Positions 21,117 to 32,126 of a stretch of DNA of 64,000 nucleotides are shown piece after piece. Origin of the DNA: Gnetum montanum (taxonomy: Eukaryota > Streptophyta > Gnetopsida > Gnetales > Gnetaceae); NCBI GenBank assembly GCA_015680685.1, contig MNCI01022611.1, forward strand, positions 657,377 through 721,376, written 5' to 3'. The notes beneath the pieces were generated by a model. It had not been told where the DNA came from and did no database searches. It worked only from the letters and a program-made list of their open reading frames with translations. Made by a program: the position numbers and the translations under genes. Each line of letters starts with the position of its first letter. Position 1 is the first letter of the stretch.

Positions 21117-23092
21117 AGGGACTTACCGAATGCAATGAGGATGTAGTGTGATTAGCTATAATGATAATGTGAGATGATGTTGATTATGTAGGTGGTGTTT
21201 GTAGTGTTAATGGTGTTGAGCATAGTCACAGGTGTCTAAGAGGAGGTGAGCATAGTTAAACTTTTTTTAAAAGTAGGTGGTATCAACATGTGTAGACCAC
21301 CACCCAAGCATAGTTTTAGGGGAAGTTATGTAGTAAAACAACAAAAAATGCAAGTAATGTGCAAGAAATAGGAAGAAAGAGAGAGAGAAGTGGAACACCA
21401 CCAAAAATGGGGTTGAGCATAGTTAACAACAAAAGGGGTTAGAAGGTACACAATGTACAACAAGTACATTGGATACTGTAGTTATAGTCTCTGAGGTGTT
21501 TGGCCATAAAAATTGACATTCCACTAAGGTATCTACATTTGCTAGGTTGGCCACCATGGTGTATTGTTGGCTATGGTGTTCTATTGGGCTACGGGGGTTT
21601 GTAGTGGTCTACAACTTCACCTCTTCTTGGTTCACTAAAATGCCCTTAGTTCTTTCCTAAGCACTCTATAGATTTGCCAATTGTTCAATTTTCCAACCCT
21701 AAAAACTTTGAGGATGTAGGTATTTATAGGTCTAGGGTTAGCAAAAAATGTAGGATGGTTGCCATGTGGTGGACATGATAGTTGGGACTATGCTCAACAT
21801 AGTTACTATTCATGTGGTGTGTCGATGGGGCTAGTGGTGTTGTGCTTTGCTAGACTTTGCAAGGCTGTGAGATTATGACTACGTTGCCAACCACATGTGT
21901 GTGTTGAGAAGACTACAAAATACTTGAAAAATGAAAGCTAGAGACTATGCTCTGTAGGACTACGCTTTCCACCATCTCATGTGGGTTTCAACATAATTAC
22001 AATTTTGGGGCAAAAGAGGATACAAAAAATAAATATTTTATAGACTACACTTGCCAAAGTTGAGTTGACTAGATTTTAGAGCTAAGTTGAGCATAATTGC
22101 TATGCTTTAGAGGCCTTTGGGGACTATTCTGGCTGACCACACTCTCTACAAGAGGCTGACTACACTCTGGATTAGGGAAGAGCATAGTCTTAATGCTAGT
22201 GAAGTCTATGAGAAAATGGATTTTTACAAACTACACTCTCCATGGGACACTAACTACACTTCCAATTAGGGAAGAGCATAGTGCTGGGACTTGTCAAAAC
22301 TTGCTTCCTATTGACTAGGCTCTCCATGAGAGGTTGACTATGCTCTCAAATGGTGTTAAGCATAGTATGAACACTTAGAAAAATGTGCAAAACTAGTCTT
22401 CTTGCTAACTATGATCTCTACAAGAGGTTGACAATGCTCTTAACTAGGGATGAATGTACTATCAACACTTAGAAAAAATTTGCAAAATTAGTCTTCTGCT
22501 TACTATGCTCTCCATGAGAGGTTGACTATGATCTCATTTGGGGGAGAGTGTAGTCTCAACACTTAGAGAAAATTTTTTTAAAATTGGCCTTCTATTAACT
22601 ACATTCTCCATGAGAGGCTGACTACACTCTCATTTATGGAAGAGTGTAATCTCAACACTTTAGAAAAAATTTGTAAAAAATAGTCTTTTTGTTGACTATG
22701 CTTTTCATAAGAGATTGACTATACTCCCATCTAGAGGAGAGCATAGTCTCAACAGTTAGAAAAGAATTTGCAAAAATTGGCCTTCTAGTTGACTATGGTC
22801 TCCACAAGAGGCTGACTATTCTTTCAACTAGGGTTGAGCGTAGTGTCAACACTTAGAAAAATTTGCAAAAAATGGGCTTCATACTGACTCTACTCTCTTT
22901 GAGAGGCTACCTACACTCTCAACTAGGGTCGAGTGTAGTGTCAACACTTAGAAAAAATTTGCAAGATTTGGTATTCATGTTGACTAGGCTCTCCATGAGA
23001 GGCTGACTACACTCTCAACTAGGATTAAGCATAGTATCAACACTTAGCCAAAATCTGTAGTTCAAATGCCATAACTTAGAGTTGGTGGTGCA
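21117..23092 (-). repeat. minus-strand (originally 3') LTR of E
   Basis: Reverse complement starts TGCACCACCAACTC at 23092, a decayed TGAAACACCACC. TATAAATA is at 21728-21721. The tail that would follow 'aagtccct' is not here but at 31991-32126 on the plus strand. The tandem array (about 22100-23065) mirrors that of the other LTR. Confidence 0.82.
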
Positions 23093-23111
23093 TTATTAGC
23101 CCCTCTTTGTT
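23093..23111 (-). promoter_or_regulatory. polypurine tract of E (inverted)
   Basis: The reverse complement contains CAACAAAGAGGGGCTAATAA directly before the LTR. Element D has CAACAAAGAGGGGCCAT before its 3' LTR (51318-51334). This fixes the minus-strand LTR as the original 3' LTR. Confidence 0.8.
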
Positions 23112-24230
23112 GACATGTGTAGGAATGGCCTAAGAGACATCAACAAAGAACATCAAAACACCATAGTAGACTTGGCATCAAATCACTCTTTGATGCCCAA
23201 TCAAATGTCACTGCATTGTGCCCAAGAGTGTTGTGGATAGTGGTATGTTAGATAGTAGGTGAGAAGTGAGAGTAAAAGGTGTAGGTGATGTGTTAGGGAT
23301 AAAAGAAAAAATGGGATGCAAGCGAGATGTTAAGATGCAAGGACATCATAGCTAATGAAGACCATGACACTAAAGTAGCTTGCTCTTGAGAAGGTTGACC
23401 TCTCATCATAGTGCTTGTGAGAGAGTCAAGGTGTAGGTTCAAGGCTGGGCCAATTGTAAAACTACTTTGTTACTAGCTTGCTTGGTGATGTGATTTTCCA
23501 TCCCTCCTTTTTTTGATGGGGTTAACCTTCTTTAGGCTCTGCATGTTACTAAATGATTACTATGAGGTGCTTTCCATCCAATGAATTACATGTCACTAGA
23601 TGGAATTTACCTTTTTGTTTGTAAAACCATGTCACATTTTTATAATAGGTGTTTCCTTTCCATGATGACTTATGTTACATCCACCTAGGCTTTGATTGAC
23701 TAACTAAGGCTTCCCATGGGATGACTTATGTTATGTCCACCTTGGGTTCTACGGTTTGACTTGAAGAGGGTGCCATGTGGCCACAACATGTGAGTGTCAA
23801 AAAGGTTTACAATATTTGCTACATAGGAAATGAAAGGGTATCATGATATAGGAGTAGATGTGAGTAGGTTGTAATGGGATAATAGGGATATGAACTCTTG
23901 AGAGGTTTAACTAGTCTAATCATGCACATTGGAGTGATGTGATGACTTGCTGCTATGATGAGATGCACCGTTGGATGACTGCCTAGGGCTTCATCCTACA
24001 AACACAACTTCTAGAAGACAAGAAAAATACATAATTCAAATAGATTGTAGATGAAAAAATGTAGAAGGCCATATTAGCAACACAGGTTCCATAGATTGCA
24101 AGTGCTTTCTTTTGGAATTGTAGTGTGCTTGCTTGCTTGGTGTAGAAGGAGAGTTGTAGTATGGTTGCTTACTTACTTGCAAAAGGATCGAAAAAAGTTA
24201 TTAACAACTAATTGACTAATCATGAACCCA
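23112..24230 (-). other. 3' non-coding region of E
   Basis: No ORF with protein-like sequence. Position corresponds to 49960-51316 of D. In D the integrase lies beyond this region; here the sequence goes straight to a dyad array, so RT, RNase H and INT are missing. Confidence 0.5.
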
Positions 24231-24235
24231 ATTTA

Positions 24236-24445
24236 AAGTCTTGGTAGACCATGGCATTACTAGTTTAAGATTCTAGTGAATTGCCAAGCCTAGTTTAAGG
24301 TCCTAGCAAACTAGGCTATGCTATTTTAGCTAGAAGACTATTCTATGCTAATTTAATGTCTTAGTGGACATGTTGTGCCAATTTAGAGTCATGATGGACT
24401 ACTAGTTCATGGTGGACTACCAATTTATAGTCGTAGTGGATGAGG
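24236..24445 (-). repeat. dyad-repeat array of E, 3' side
   Basis: Degenerate copies of the reverse complement of GGYC-N6-GRCC-TTAAACTAG, for example 'agtttaaggtcctagcaaac' near 24292. Irregular spacing of 30-60 bp. Confidence 0.6.
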
Positions 24446-25290
24446 TCTAATTGAAGCTGCCCCATGTGGCATGGCTTCGATTTGGCTTTAGGGGTTCTAG
24501 CCATGATGATGCAACACCAAAAATTTTCCTCCATGCTATCTCTACATGCGTGTCTCTTTTTGGTTCCCTTTTTTTACTTGTTTTGTATTGTGTTATAAGG
24601 AAAGCCCTACAAACTATGCTCTATAGTGTAGGTGTAGGCCCATTTGCATTGTGAAGGGATTTTGGTGCTTTGGGGGCTACACCTAGGGTTGCACCTAGGG
24701 TGATAGTGATGAGGAAAAGGGAGGGCTATCACAAAGCCAGGCTGGTGCAATGGGTGTGATGCAATGTGAGACTACACTCTCCACTACTGTGGGTCCAATC
24801 TATGCTCTTTACAAGTCAAGAGTTGAGAGGGTAGTTGCCACTAGTGTTAGTCAAAATTTCTATTTTTGGAACTATGCTCTTCATTGAGGTAGTCTAGAGT
24901 TAGAAAAAAATTTGTTAATTTTGCACGATATCAATCCTACAAAGTATGTTGTACCCCAGTGAGTGCCAGGCACATCAAACAAGTTAATTAACATCCTATA
25001 CTCACAAGGCCCTAGGGTATTTTCTCAAAACTAGGCATTTTTGCTAATTTATGTTAATAATTTATAATGTCTTTACCAAAATTTTGCATCTATGCATGTA
25101 TACTAGTGATTTGCCTATTACTTGGTGATTGTAGGGTGTTGCTAAAATTCATTTTGATCATAGTTGAACTTGTGGGCATCCTATGTTGCATGAGCAAACC
25201 TATTCCCAACACCCCTACGTCAAACATGTGAGTAGATCATTAGGTGGTGTGGTTCTATCTAGGAGCATGGGAGCTCCTAGAGTACCTATT
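24446..25290. other. stretch between array and antisense gene in E
   Basis: No recognisable coding sequence; the ORF 24451-24654 has no support from D. It lies upstream of the antisense gene and would hold its promoter. Near 24772-24800 are words like 'gactacactctccactac' that resemble the LTR arrays. Confidence 0.4.
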
Positions 25291-25303
25291 ATAGTAGTTC
25301 AGT

Positions 25304-28300
25304 GTGATAATGTGGTCACACTTGGTAGTTGAGGTTGCAAGTGCTATCATTGAGACACTACTACTTGGGGCAAATCGGACCATTTTGAAGTTCATCTTAA
25401 GTGAGCCCACTGCCAATGTTGATGGGCCAGGAGGCTTAGGAAGAGCTCCTAGGAATGTTCGATTATTATCTAGAGTATGGTGTATGATGGGGCTTTCTTG
25501 TTATAACAAGAGCAACACCCTTTTTGTTGTGTAGCGATTACATACTCTATTCTAGAACCCACTTGGAATCATCTACTACGTCAAAGGGTAAGTGCTTCTA
25601 TGAATTATGTAGTATTTTTTGCTACTTGCTCATGTTAAATTTTTAATGGTTTTATATTTGATTGCTAGATTTTGATTTGATGAAGATGGATTGCATTATG
25701 ATCTAGATGCTCTGGGCTTAACCCACGCTGCCTTAGAGGTTTTCTGATTTAGCATGAATGTTTGGGTAGTTATGATTGAGTAGATGGGATGAAATTTGGA
25801 GACCTATAGCTCCCATCAACTAAGGGCATACAAGTGATGTGGGACCCATGAATAGTTAGATGAGAAGTGGGCTACTAGTGAGATTAACTCTAAGGAGCTG
25901 TCTGCAGCACCACCCCCATCTCATAGTCCTTTTATGCCATGTACATATCTATATTTTGGCTCATGTGCTTGCATATGTGCCTTTTAGTTTGTCCTATGTG
26001 CAAGATGAAATGCTAACATTCTTTTTCTTTTCATTGCTACAACAGTTACCTTAGCTAAGGTTATGTTGGTCACCATGAGTGATACAAAGTCCACCTTCAT
26101 CATGAAGTATGGGGATGTGGAAGGTGTGTAGCATTAGCTATGACATAGAGTGCTAGAAGTACTAATAACTCAGCTCACATATGCTAGGTCAATGGACCTA
26201 TTCTTGGCCCTTAGCTTGAGTGTCTCAGTGACCAAAATGGTCATCATCATTGACTCCTTTAGCAGCGATGTTAGGAAGTTTATTACTTGGGTGCATGGCA
26301 TGATTGTAGTGTTGGACCTTAGCAAGGCCTTCTTCACTAATCTCTTTGGCATTCCTATTGATGACCTGATGATTGTTGATAAGGCTAGTAGGGAGGTGAA
26401 CCATAGAGAGGAGATTGAGGACTTTTTTTGGGCCACTCAATCTCACAAAGGCATATTGATGAAATATGTGCAAGTTCCTTAGGTGTGGGAGCTCTACCCT
26501 TTGTTCCATGCTTGTGCCTTTTCAAAGCTACTCTTCCAAGGAAATATCCTAGGAATGAAATAGGCATGGGTGATAAAGGAGGTGTTTCTAGAGGGTATGA
26601 GCTTCAATTAGGCTATGTGCATAGCCATTAATCTACATGAAGAGATTTTTTGGCTTCAATTCAATCTCCAAGAGAGGTCCCACATCCACTTCGTGTTCTT
26701 CATAGGATACTTGAAAAGGTTTATGAAGCTTCTAGTCATGTGGGATGATGGATAATGGGTGATGTAGGACTGTGAATAGCTATCTTGACCATGGGTCAAA
26801 CCTATTTTTTAGACCACACACGTGTAGGACCTCCAAAGGAGATCAATGAGTTGTTATCAGTAATGATCAAGGTTCTTGTGGGAGACTCACATTATTCATG
26901 TGATAGCATGGGTGAGTGTCCTCTAGTTGGCATCAGGGATGTGAGCAAGATGGATTGCTACATAGTAGAGATGGTGGGACCATCCAAGGCCAAGATTAAG
27001 AGGCTACATCATTGAGAGGAAGTTACCCCTGAGATTAGAAATCCAACCAACAAAAAGATCCACATCAAGCTATGAGATTTGCATGAGGATGTTGTACGTT
27101 AGTATGCTTAGATGCTAGATGCTTTAGTTGTATTTATGCATGTATTTATTATGTTATTTTTGTATGCTATATTATTAATTAGATAATGATGTGCTATAGA
27201 TGTATATGTGCTAATTATAGAAAAAGAAGAGGGGGCTACAAGAGCTTCACAAGGTAATAGAGGCCCTTCGGTAGTTGGAAGAGGAGGGGTTGCTCCACCC
27301 CAATGGGGGTGATTTTGACCCTTTGTTTAATGGTGTGCAGCTATGTGAGCCCCTTAAACTCACACTTGAGGGCTTGCTAGGTAATTTACTTTTATTGCCA
27401 TCTATGTTGCGTTATTTAATTTGGTATCTTAAGCTATGTTAGGTTATGTGCTAATTGCATCATTGTATTATAGTGTTAGATATTCCCACTAGTGGTCCTA
27501 CATGTACCTATCACATGGAGTCATGGGTAGAGATGTTGGATAAGATTTCCTTCATAAAATTCATTATTGAGGACATGATGGACTACTTGTGATAGGCAGA
27601 CCTAGATCTAGGTATGTGTGACATGCTATTCTACTTTATTCTAACCTTCTAATTGCTTAAATTCTTAGTTTTTGGCTAAGATTGACTAGTTGTTGTATGC
27701 TTATAGGTCCTAAGCTATAATGGTATTTGAGAAAGGTGGTAAGGGTGGACGCTCTACTTGACCTTCCTCCTAAAGTTGATCAGGTGCCTTATCACATGTA
27801 TGAGACATCTAACAAGTGCATGCTTGCTTGTGCAAATTTATTATGGGTTTGCAGGTACTCTAATGAGTACCTGTGGAAGCATGTGCATGAACTATAAGGA
27901 TCTTCAATATAGATATGACTTCATAGTGGCTAGATCAAGGGGATATGGCACCTAGCATACCTCTAAGATTGAGTATGTCAAGTATTGGATAGCTCTCAAA
28001 GGTAAGAATGAGGCCACACAAGAGTTGGTAGAGTAGTAGCTCTAGATGAATTTTCTTGCTCAAAAGAATCAAGATTGGAAGAATTATAACACAAAGGCTT
28101 ATCGATGGGGATAGATGCAAAAGAATCACAAGCATCAATACAAGCAAGAGAATTACACATACCTATGATAGTACAAGGAAGAGTTTATTGAATGCCACTA
28201 TCTCAAGATGTTTTTTGAGATGATCAGTAGGAAGTAGGCATATGATTTGTTCATGTGGCATACAGTTGTGAGTGACTCTCCTGTGAGATAGATCGCCACC

Positions 28301-28500
28301 TTCTCCAAAGAGGCCTCTTCTACTACATTTTTCATGAAGCCACTTACATGGACTACTATGGAGAAAGGCAAGACCCTTGTAGGTATTGACTTTGACTAGG
28401 ACGACTAGATGCAACTTTCTGAAGCTATAGAGGCTAGCATTGGAAAGTTACCTCTAGAACTCACCAATGTAGTACCCTCCTCTACATTATTTTTTATGCT
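25304..28500 (+). pseudogene. six-exon gene antisense to gag-pol in element E (copy 2)
   Basis: Unknown protein, homologous along its whole length to the gene at 44365-40914 in element D. Likely exons: 25304-25587, 25669-25940, 26046 to about 27097, 27221-27380, 27474-27611 and 27707 to about 28500. Introns open with GT and close with AG; the first donor is GGGTAAGT, and most sites coincide with those in D. Conserved blocks include 'NRTILKF' (exon 1), 'ARSMDLFLALSLSV' and 'DLFGIPIDDLMI' (exon 3), 'ALRxLEEEGLLHP' (exon 4), 'DIPTSGPT' (exon 5), and 'LQMNFLAQKNQDWKNY' with 'AQKNHKH'-like sequence (exon 6). Several TAG stops mean this copy is dead. Relative to the original direction of E the gene is antisense. 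Neither a catalytic motif nor a membrane segment is visible. Confidence 0.72.
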
Positions 28501-28854
28501 TTTTATATTTTAAGCTAGATCATATAATGCATGCTTGCTTACTAATCACACATATTTTTTAATGGTTATGGAAGGTACTTGATGATGTTGTAGGCCCCAG
28601 CAACCTAATAGAGGAAGCAAAACCTCCACCCCAACCTAGTACTACTAGTTGAGCATGACCAGATGTACCTTCCATTGGGCTTTTTGCTGCATTTTGCTAT
28701 GTGATGCTATTCATGCTATGTATTGCTATTCATATTACATTTTTTTATGGATGATTATTTACATTTTCTATGGATGATTATTTGCTAATGTAATGTGCAA
28801 ACTTTTATCCTTATATGATAATTTTATTGCATTTACTATGAGTATGCAAGTTTG

Positions 28855-29150
28855 GGCCATTTTGAGCCATAGCGATATTAGACGATTATGAGCCATAGAA
28901 AGTCTATTATTAGTTTAAAGCCTTAACAAGCCCCATGCTAGTTTAAGGCCATAGTAGGAAGGCAAATACTAGTTTTTGGCCATTTCGGGTCATGTGTTTC
29001 TAGTTTAAGGTAGTAGCGGGCTATGGAGTCATCTAGTTTAAGGCCATGATGGTAGTTTAAGGCCATTCTAGGCCTCTATGAGGGGATTAAAAGTAAAATT
29101 TTTAGGCCATTCTAGGTCACAACATTACTATTTTAAGGTCATAGTGGATT
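28855..29150 (-). repeat. dyad-repeat array of E, after protease
   Basis: About eight copies of 'tagtttaaggccat' and variants with 'agtagg' or 'ttctaggcc' between. On the minus strand this is GGCC-N6-GGCCTTAAACTA, the same as in D at 40408-40585. Confidence 0.75.
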
Positions 29151-29460
29151 GTGCATTGCTACCTCTCTTTTTGAAATTTTGGCTTTTATGATTTTTATGC
29201 ATTTTGATGTTTTTCATGCATTAAAGCAATAACTATAGACATGTAAACTAACAAGTAAATTAATAGAAAAAGTGGATTAATGCACTAGCTAAGCAAATAA
29301 ATGCTTAATCTAAGTAATAAATATAAATGCAAATAATATGTTACCATGCTAGTCTACTACAACACAAATGCAGCATAACAATAAAGTAAGGTACATGGTG
29401 CATAGAAGTGAATAGCGGGCATGCACCTAGCGTAGTTTAGACTAAGGGGATACCTTAGTC

Positions 29461-30174
29461 CTATAGTTGATTCCTAACCTGGTGTGGGTTAGGGGGCACA
29501 TAGGGTTTAGATTGCACTACCCAATATTCCCCTTGACCTTCACTTACTACATCAAAGGGCAACTCTGCGTAAAGGATGTCCATCGGGAGGTCATTGGATT
29601 CTATTACTTTTTTGGGTGGGTTCACCTCATGCATTTCATTGTCTACTGCAAGTGCATCATCAAGAAGTTCAACCTTTGACCCTTGCTCCAGATCTATGTT
29701 GTTGATGGCCAAAGGGGTGGCATTATCATCATGGATGATAGCTTTACTACCTCCACATGGGAGGTGGATCTCTTGATGAATTAGAGAGGAGATAGCTCAT
29801 AATTGGGCTAGCCAAGGTCTATCCAATATCATGTTAAAGCCCAACATCTCTTCAATGACAATGAATTTGGAAGTGGTGGGGAATTTCTCCCCTACTACAA
29901 AAGCTATAGTTATGATGCCCCTGATGACAATATGTGATCCATTGAAGGGTTTCAAGCACATGATTTTTGTTGGCTTGATTTGGTATTTGAGGCCTAGGTT
30001 GTCCATGATAGTGTATGGTATTACATTTGTGGCTACTTTCCCATTAATTTGTACTCTACAAATCTTGCATTGTCCAAAGCATATGGTAATAAACATTGGA
30101 GTCATTATGACCTTGCCCCTCTTGGGATTCACCTTAATTACTTTGTCACGAAATGCTAGGGATGTGGAACTCAA
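29461..30174 (-). pseudogene. protease and end of gag-pro of E
   Basis: The minus-strand reading 29797-30174 gives a retropepsin-like domain: 'MTPMFITICFGQCKI' at the start, a degraded catalytic loop 'INGKVATNVIP' (Asp replaced by Asn), 'IVIRGIITIAFVVGEKFPT' and 'MLGFNMILDRPWLAQL' (Gly of LGRPWL is Asp). A TAG-containing gap follows, then 'AINNIDLEQGSKVEL' (29461-29712), which aligns with 'AINNVGMVQGSEIE' of D and ends the polyprotein. Compared with D3 the order is the same, and both catalytic elements are damaged. The dyad array follows at 29150. Confidence 0.8.
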
Positions 30175-30281
30175 TTCCTGTGGCTTGTTGGTTCTGGCCT
30201 ATCATCAACATTGATAGCATTTATGACATAGCTAACATTGTACACATCTAGAGGATCATTGTACACCCTCATGGATTGGTT

Positions 30282-30660
30282 CTAGGGCCTGACCAAGTTC
30301 ACAATGTCAAGCACTAGCTTGCCTCTATCAGTCATCCTTTGTAGGTCATGTTGTAAAGCTAGGTAAAATTCCATGCTATAGTTGGGCAACTTGTGGTAAT
30401 GATAGAATCGATCTAGCCTAAAATGTCTTGGGACTAGGGGCTTGTTTAGCATTATCAAAGCATGGTTTCTTAGCAACTCATAGTATCTATCATGTTTTTT
30501 CTAGGCATCCTTAGACATTTTTTTGTATTGGATGTGTTTGGCTTTTAATAGTTGTTGTAGTAGCTCTAAGGGATTTAGTGGTAACAAGGTATACTTAGAG
30601 CAATCCTTGCACTCAAATTTGGGCCTTTGAACAACTTGCATTATGGCCACCAAGGATGTA
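30282..30660 (-). pseudogene. gag nucleocapsid region of E, zinc ligands lost
   Basis: Minus-strand 'CKDCSKYTLLPLNPLELL' (about 30620-30567), then 'YYELLRNHALIMLNKPLVPR' and 'DRFYHYHKLPNYSMEFYLAL', match 'KDRSKYTPLPIKSSDLL' and 'DRFFDYHQQCGHNTDYCLAL' of D3. All Cys and the Gly-His of the knuckle are replaced, so RNA binding through it is unlikely. It ends with 'GKLVLD' as in the other copies. Confidence 0.72.
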
Positions 30661-30879
30661 GGTTGGTTGGTTTCCTTAGCACTAGCATTGGTGGCTTTAT
30701 TGTTAGTTGGGGCTTTGGGTGGCCTAGCTGTTGGCCCTTAGTTGGTTTCCTTAATCTTCTTGGCTACAGATGCTACCATTGCATTCTACTATAGGCATTA
30801 ACCTAGGCTTGATGGAGTGGGAAGGTGATGTTGATGTTATGATCATCTCAAGGAGAACAAGTGAACTAAACTGAGGAGG

Positions 30880-31330
30880 GGTTGGACTAAGGATTGCTCA
30901 TTGGAAGGTGGTGTGGAAGGGGCCCTCAGTCTTAGAGCAAGCTTTGAACTTATCCTCTTCCTCTTGTAGGGTTTCCTCATAATTTTTTCCTACATCATGT
31001 TCACTTGCTTAGATGAGTTGGGTTAACAACCGATGGTTAGGCTCTATGAGTGGGATGATATCAAATAAGGAAGGGATTTACTCCCATCCATCCTAGAAAA
31101 TAAATTTGTAGTTCTATTTTACCTTCATGTTAGAGTAATCTATGGATAAAACTACTTGAATCTTTGTGCATATAAAGTTTTACTACTCGTTGGTGAGCAT
31201 GGTGTATTCTGGATCTTGATTGCATAACCTAAGGGATTACCTTGGTCCTACCATCATGAGGCTCATAGGGTTGTCAATCTTGGTCTCTTGTTGGATGGAT
31301 AAGATATCAAGTGTGTTTGAGATTGATGTC
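30880..31330 (-). pseudogene. gag N-terminal remnant of E, capsid deleted
   Basis: Minus-strand 'PLIEPNHRLLTQLI' and 'NYEETLQEEEDKFKACSKTE' (about 31070-30930) correspond to 'PLKEGQHxLLDxLI' and 'HHDEVFQDGxEELDSQSNG' of D3. In D3 about 1.3 kb of Pro-rich and capsid sequence follow; in E only about 200 bp lie between this block and the nucleocapsid, so the capsid domain is deleted. Confidence 0.6.
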
Positions 31331-31434
31331 AAAGGTTGATCTAGATTTATGATCATAAATTAGGTTATAAAAGGGGACTATAGAGTTACTGGTTGCAAAA
31401 ACTATGGTGTATGTTAAAACTGACTCTGTCCTAG

Positions 31435-31740
31435 TTAACATCACCCTCTACGTTGACTACACTCTCAATGCTAAGAATTGGACTATGTTGACTATGCTCT
31501 TCACACAAGAGAGTGGACCACACTGACTACACTCTTTACATCAGAGAGCAGACTATGCTAACTATGCTCTCCACACTAGAGAGCAAACTACATTAAGTAT
31601 GCTCTCCATGCCAAAGAATAGACTATGCTAACTATGCTCTCCATGCTAGAGAGCGGACTATGCTAACTATGCTTTTTACACCAAAGAGCAAACTATGCTC
31701 TCCATGCTAGAGAGTAAACTATGCTAACTATAGAGAATGG
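31435..31740 (-). repeat. 36-bp tandem array in the leader of E
   Basis: About eight units of 'gactatgctaactatgctct' plus 'ccatgctagagagc' and variants. Each has complementary CTCTCC and GAGAG ends that could form small hairpins. It lies between PBS and gag, and shares the word 'actatgctctcc' with the U3 array. Confidence 0.8.
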
Positions 31741-31894
31741 GAACTTAGCAATAATGGAAATGAGTATGATTTGGGGTTGCTACGCAAGGTCCTGAGTGGA
31801 TTGACTATAGGGTCCAATCTACACCGATAGCTTGATAAAAAATTACAATGTAGAGAGCACACAAGACAATCACAATGGAGTCTAAAAAAAGTAG

Positions 31895-31921
31895 TTTGGC
31901 CCTCCTTCTAGTACCAAAAAC
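31895..31921 (-). other. primer-binding site of E (inverted)
   Basis: The reverse complement reads TTTTTGGTACTAGAAGG then AGGGCC, directly after the LTR end. D3 has TTTTCTGGCACTATAAGG and D has TTTTTGCTGCTAGAAGG at the same place. The matching tRNA cannot be named. Confidence 0.6.
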
Positions 31922-31990
31922 TATGGCAACTGAAAACATTTGTGGTTGGAACACCGAGGTCTATGGGTGCATAGCCTAGTCCCAAATCTA
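31922..31990 (-). repeat. minus-strand LTR tail of E (from the 5' LTR)
   Basis: The reverse complement, from 'agatttgggactaggctatg' to 'cagttgccata', matches the last ~70 bp of the LTRs of D and D3. It is the piece cut from the 5' LTR by the inversion. Confidence 0.75.
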
Positions 31991-32126
31991 GTAATTCCCT
32001 ATTCAATTGGTTAGACCATTTAGGGTGCCTCATCTCTGCCTTTGATAGGCCCTCACATGGATTCAGGATTAGGCTATGCACCTGTGGACCTTGATGTTCC
32101 AACCATCGACATTTTCATTCACCACA
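31991..32126 (+). repeat. plus-strand LTR tail of E (from the 3' LTR)
   Basis: 'gtaattccctattcaattgg' to 'cattcaccaca' is the terminal ~135 bp of the LTR in normal orientation, followed by the TSD. It supplies what the minus-strand LTR at 21117 lacks. Confidence 0.8.

Larger units (their letters stand above)
18979..23092. repeat. 4.1-kb inverted repeat made by two head-on LTRs of E
   Basis: Left arm 18979-21017, right arm 21117-23092, loop about 99 bp. Matching pairs: 'attctggctaagtg' (about 19021) with the complement of 'cacttagccaaaat' (23041); TATA at 20396 with its complement at 21721; 'ggtaagtccct' (21007) with 'agggacttacc' (21117). The arms carry scattered substitutions and indels. 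Confidence 0.9.
18979..32126 (+). mobile_element. Tat/Ogre-like element E, interior inverted between its LTRs
   Basis: TGAAACACC start and ACCACA end, flanked by ACGAA (18974-18978) and ATGAA (32127-32131), a TSD with one C-to-T change. From the left: plus-strand LTR, then minus-strand LTR, PPT, 3' region, dyad array, antisense gene (now on the plus strand), dyad array, protease, gag, leader, PBS, LTR tail (all reversed), and finally 136 bp of plus-strand LTR tail. This is what one inversion with both breakpoints near the LTR ends would give. RT, RNase H, INT and the Gag capsid are absent. Confidence 0.82.

Noticed and set aside
26170-26567. Minus-strand ORFs of 60-94 codons.
   Set aside because: Shadows of exon 3 of the antisense gene copy in E, which is supported by the copy in D.
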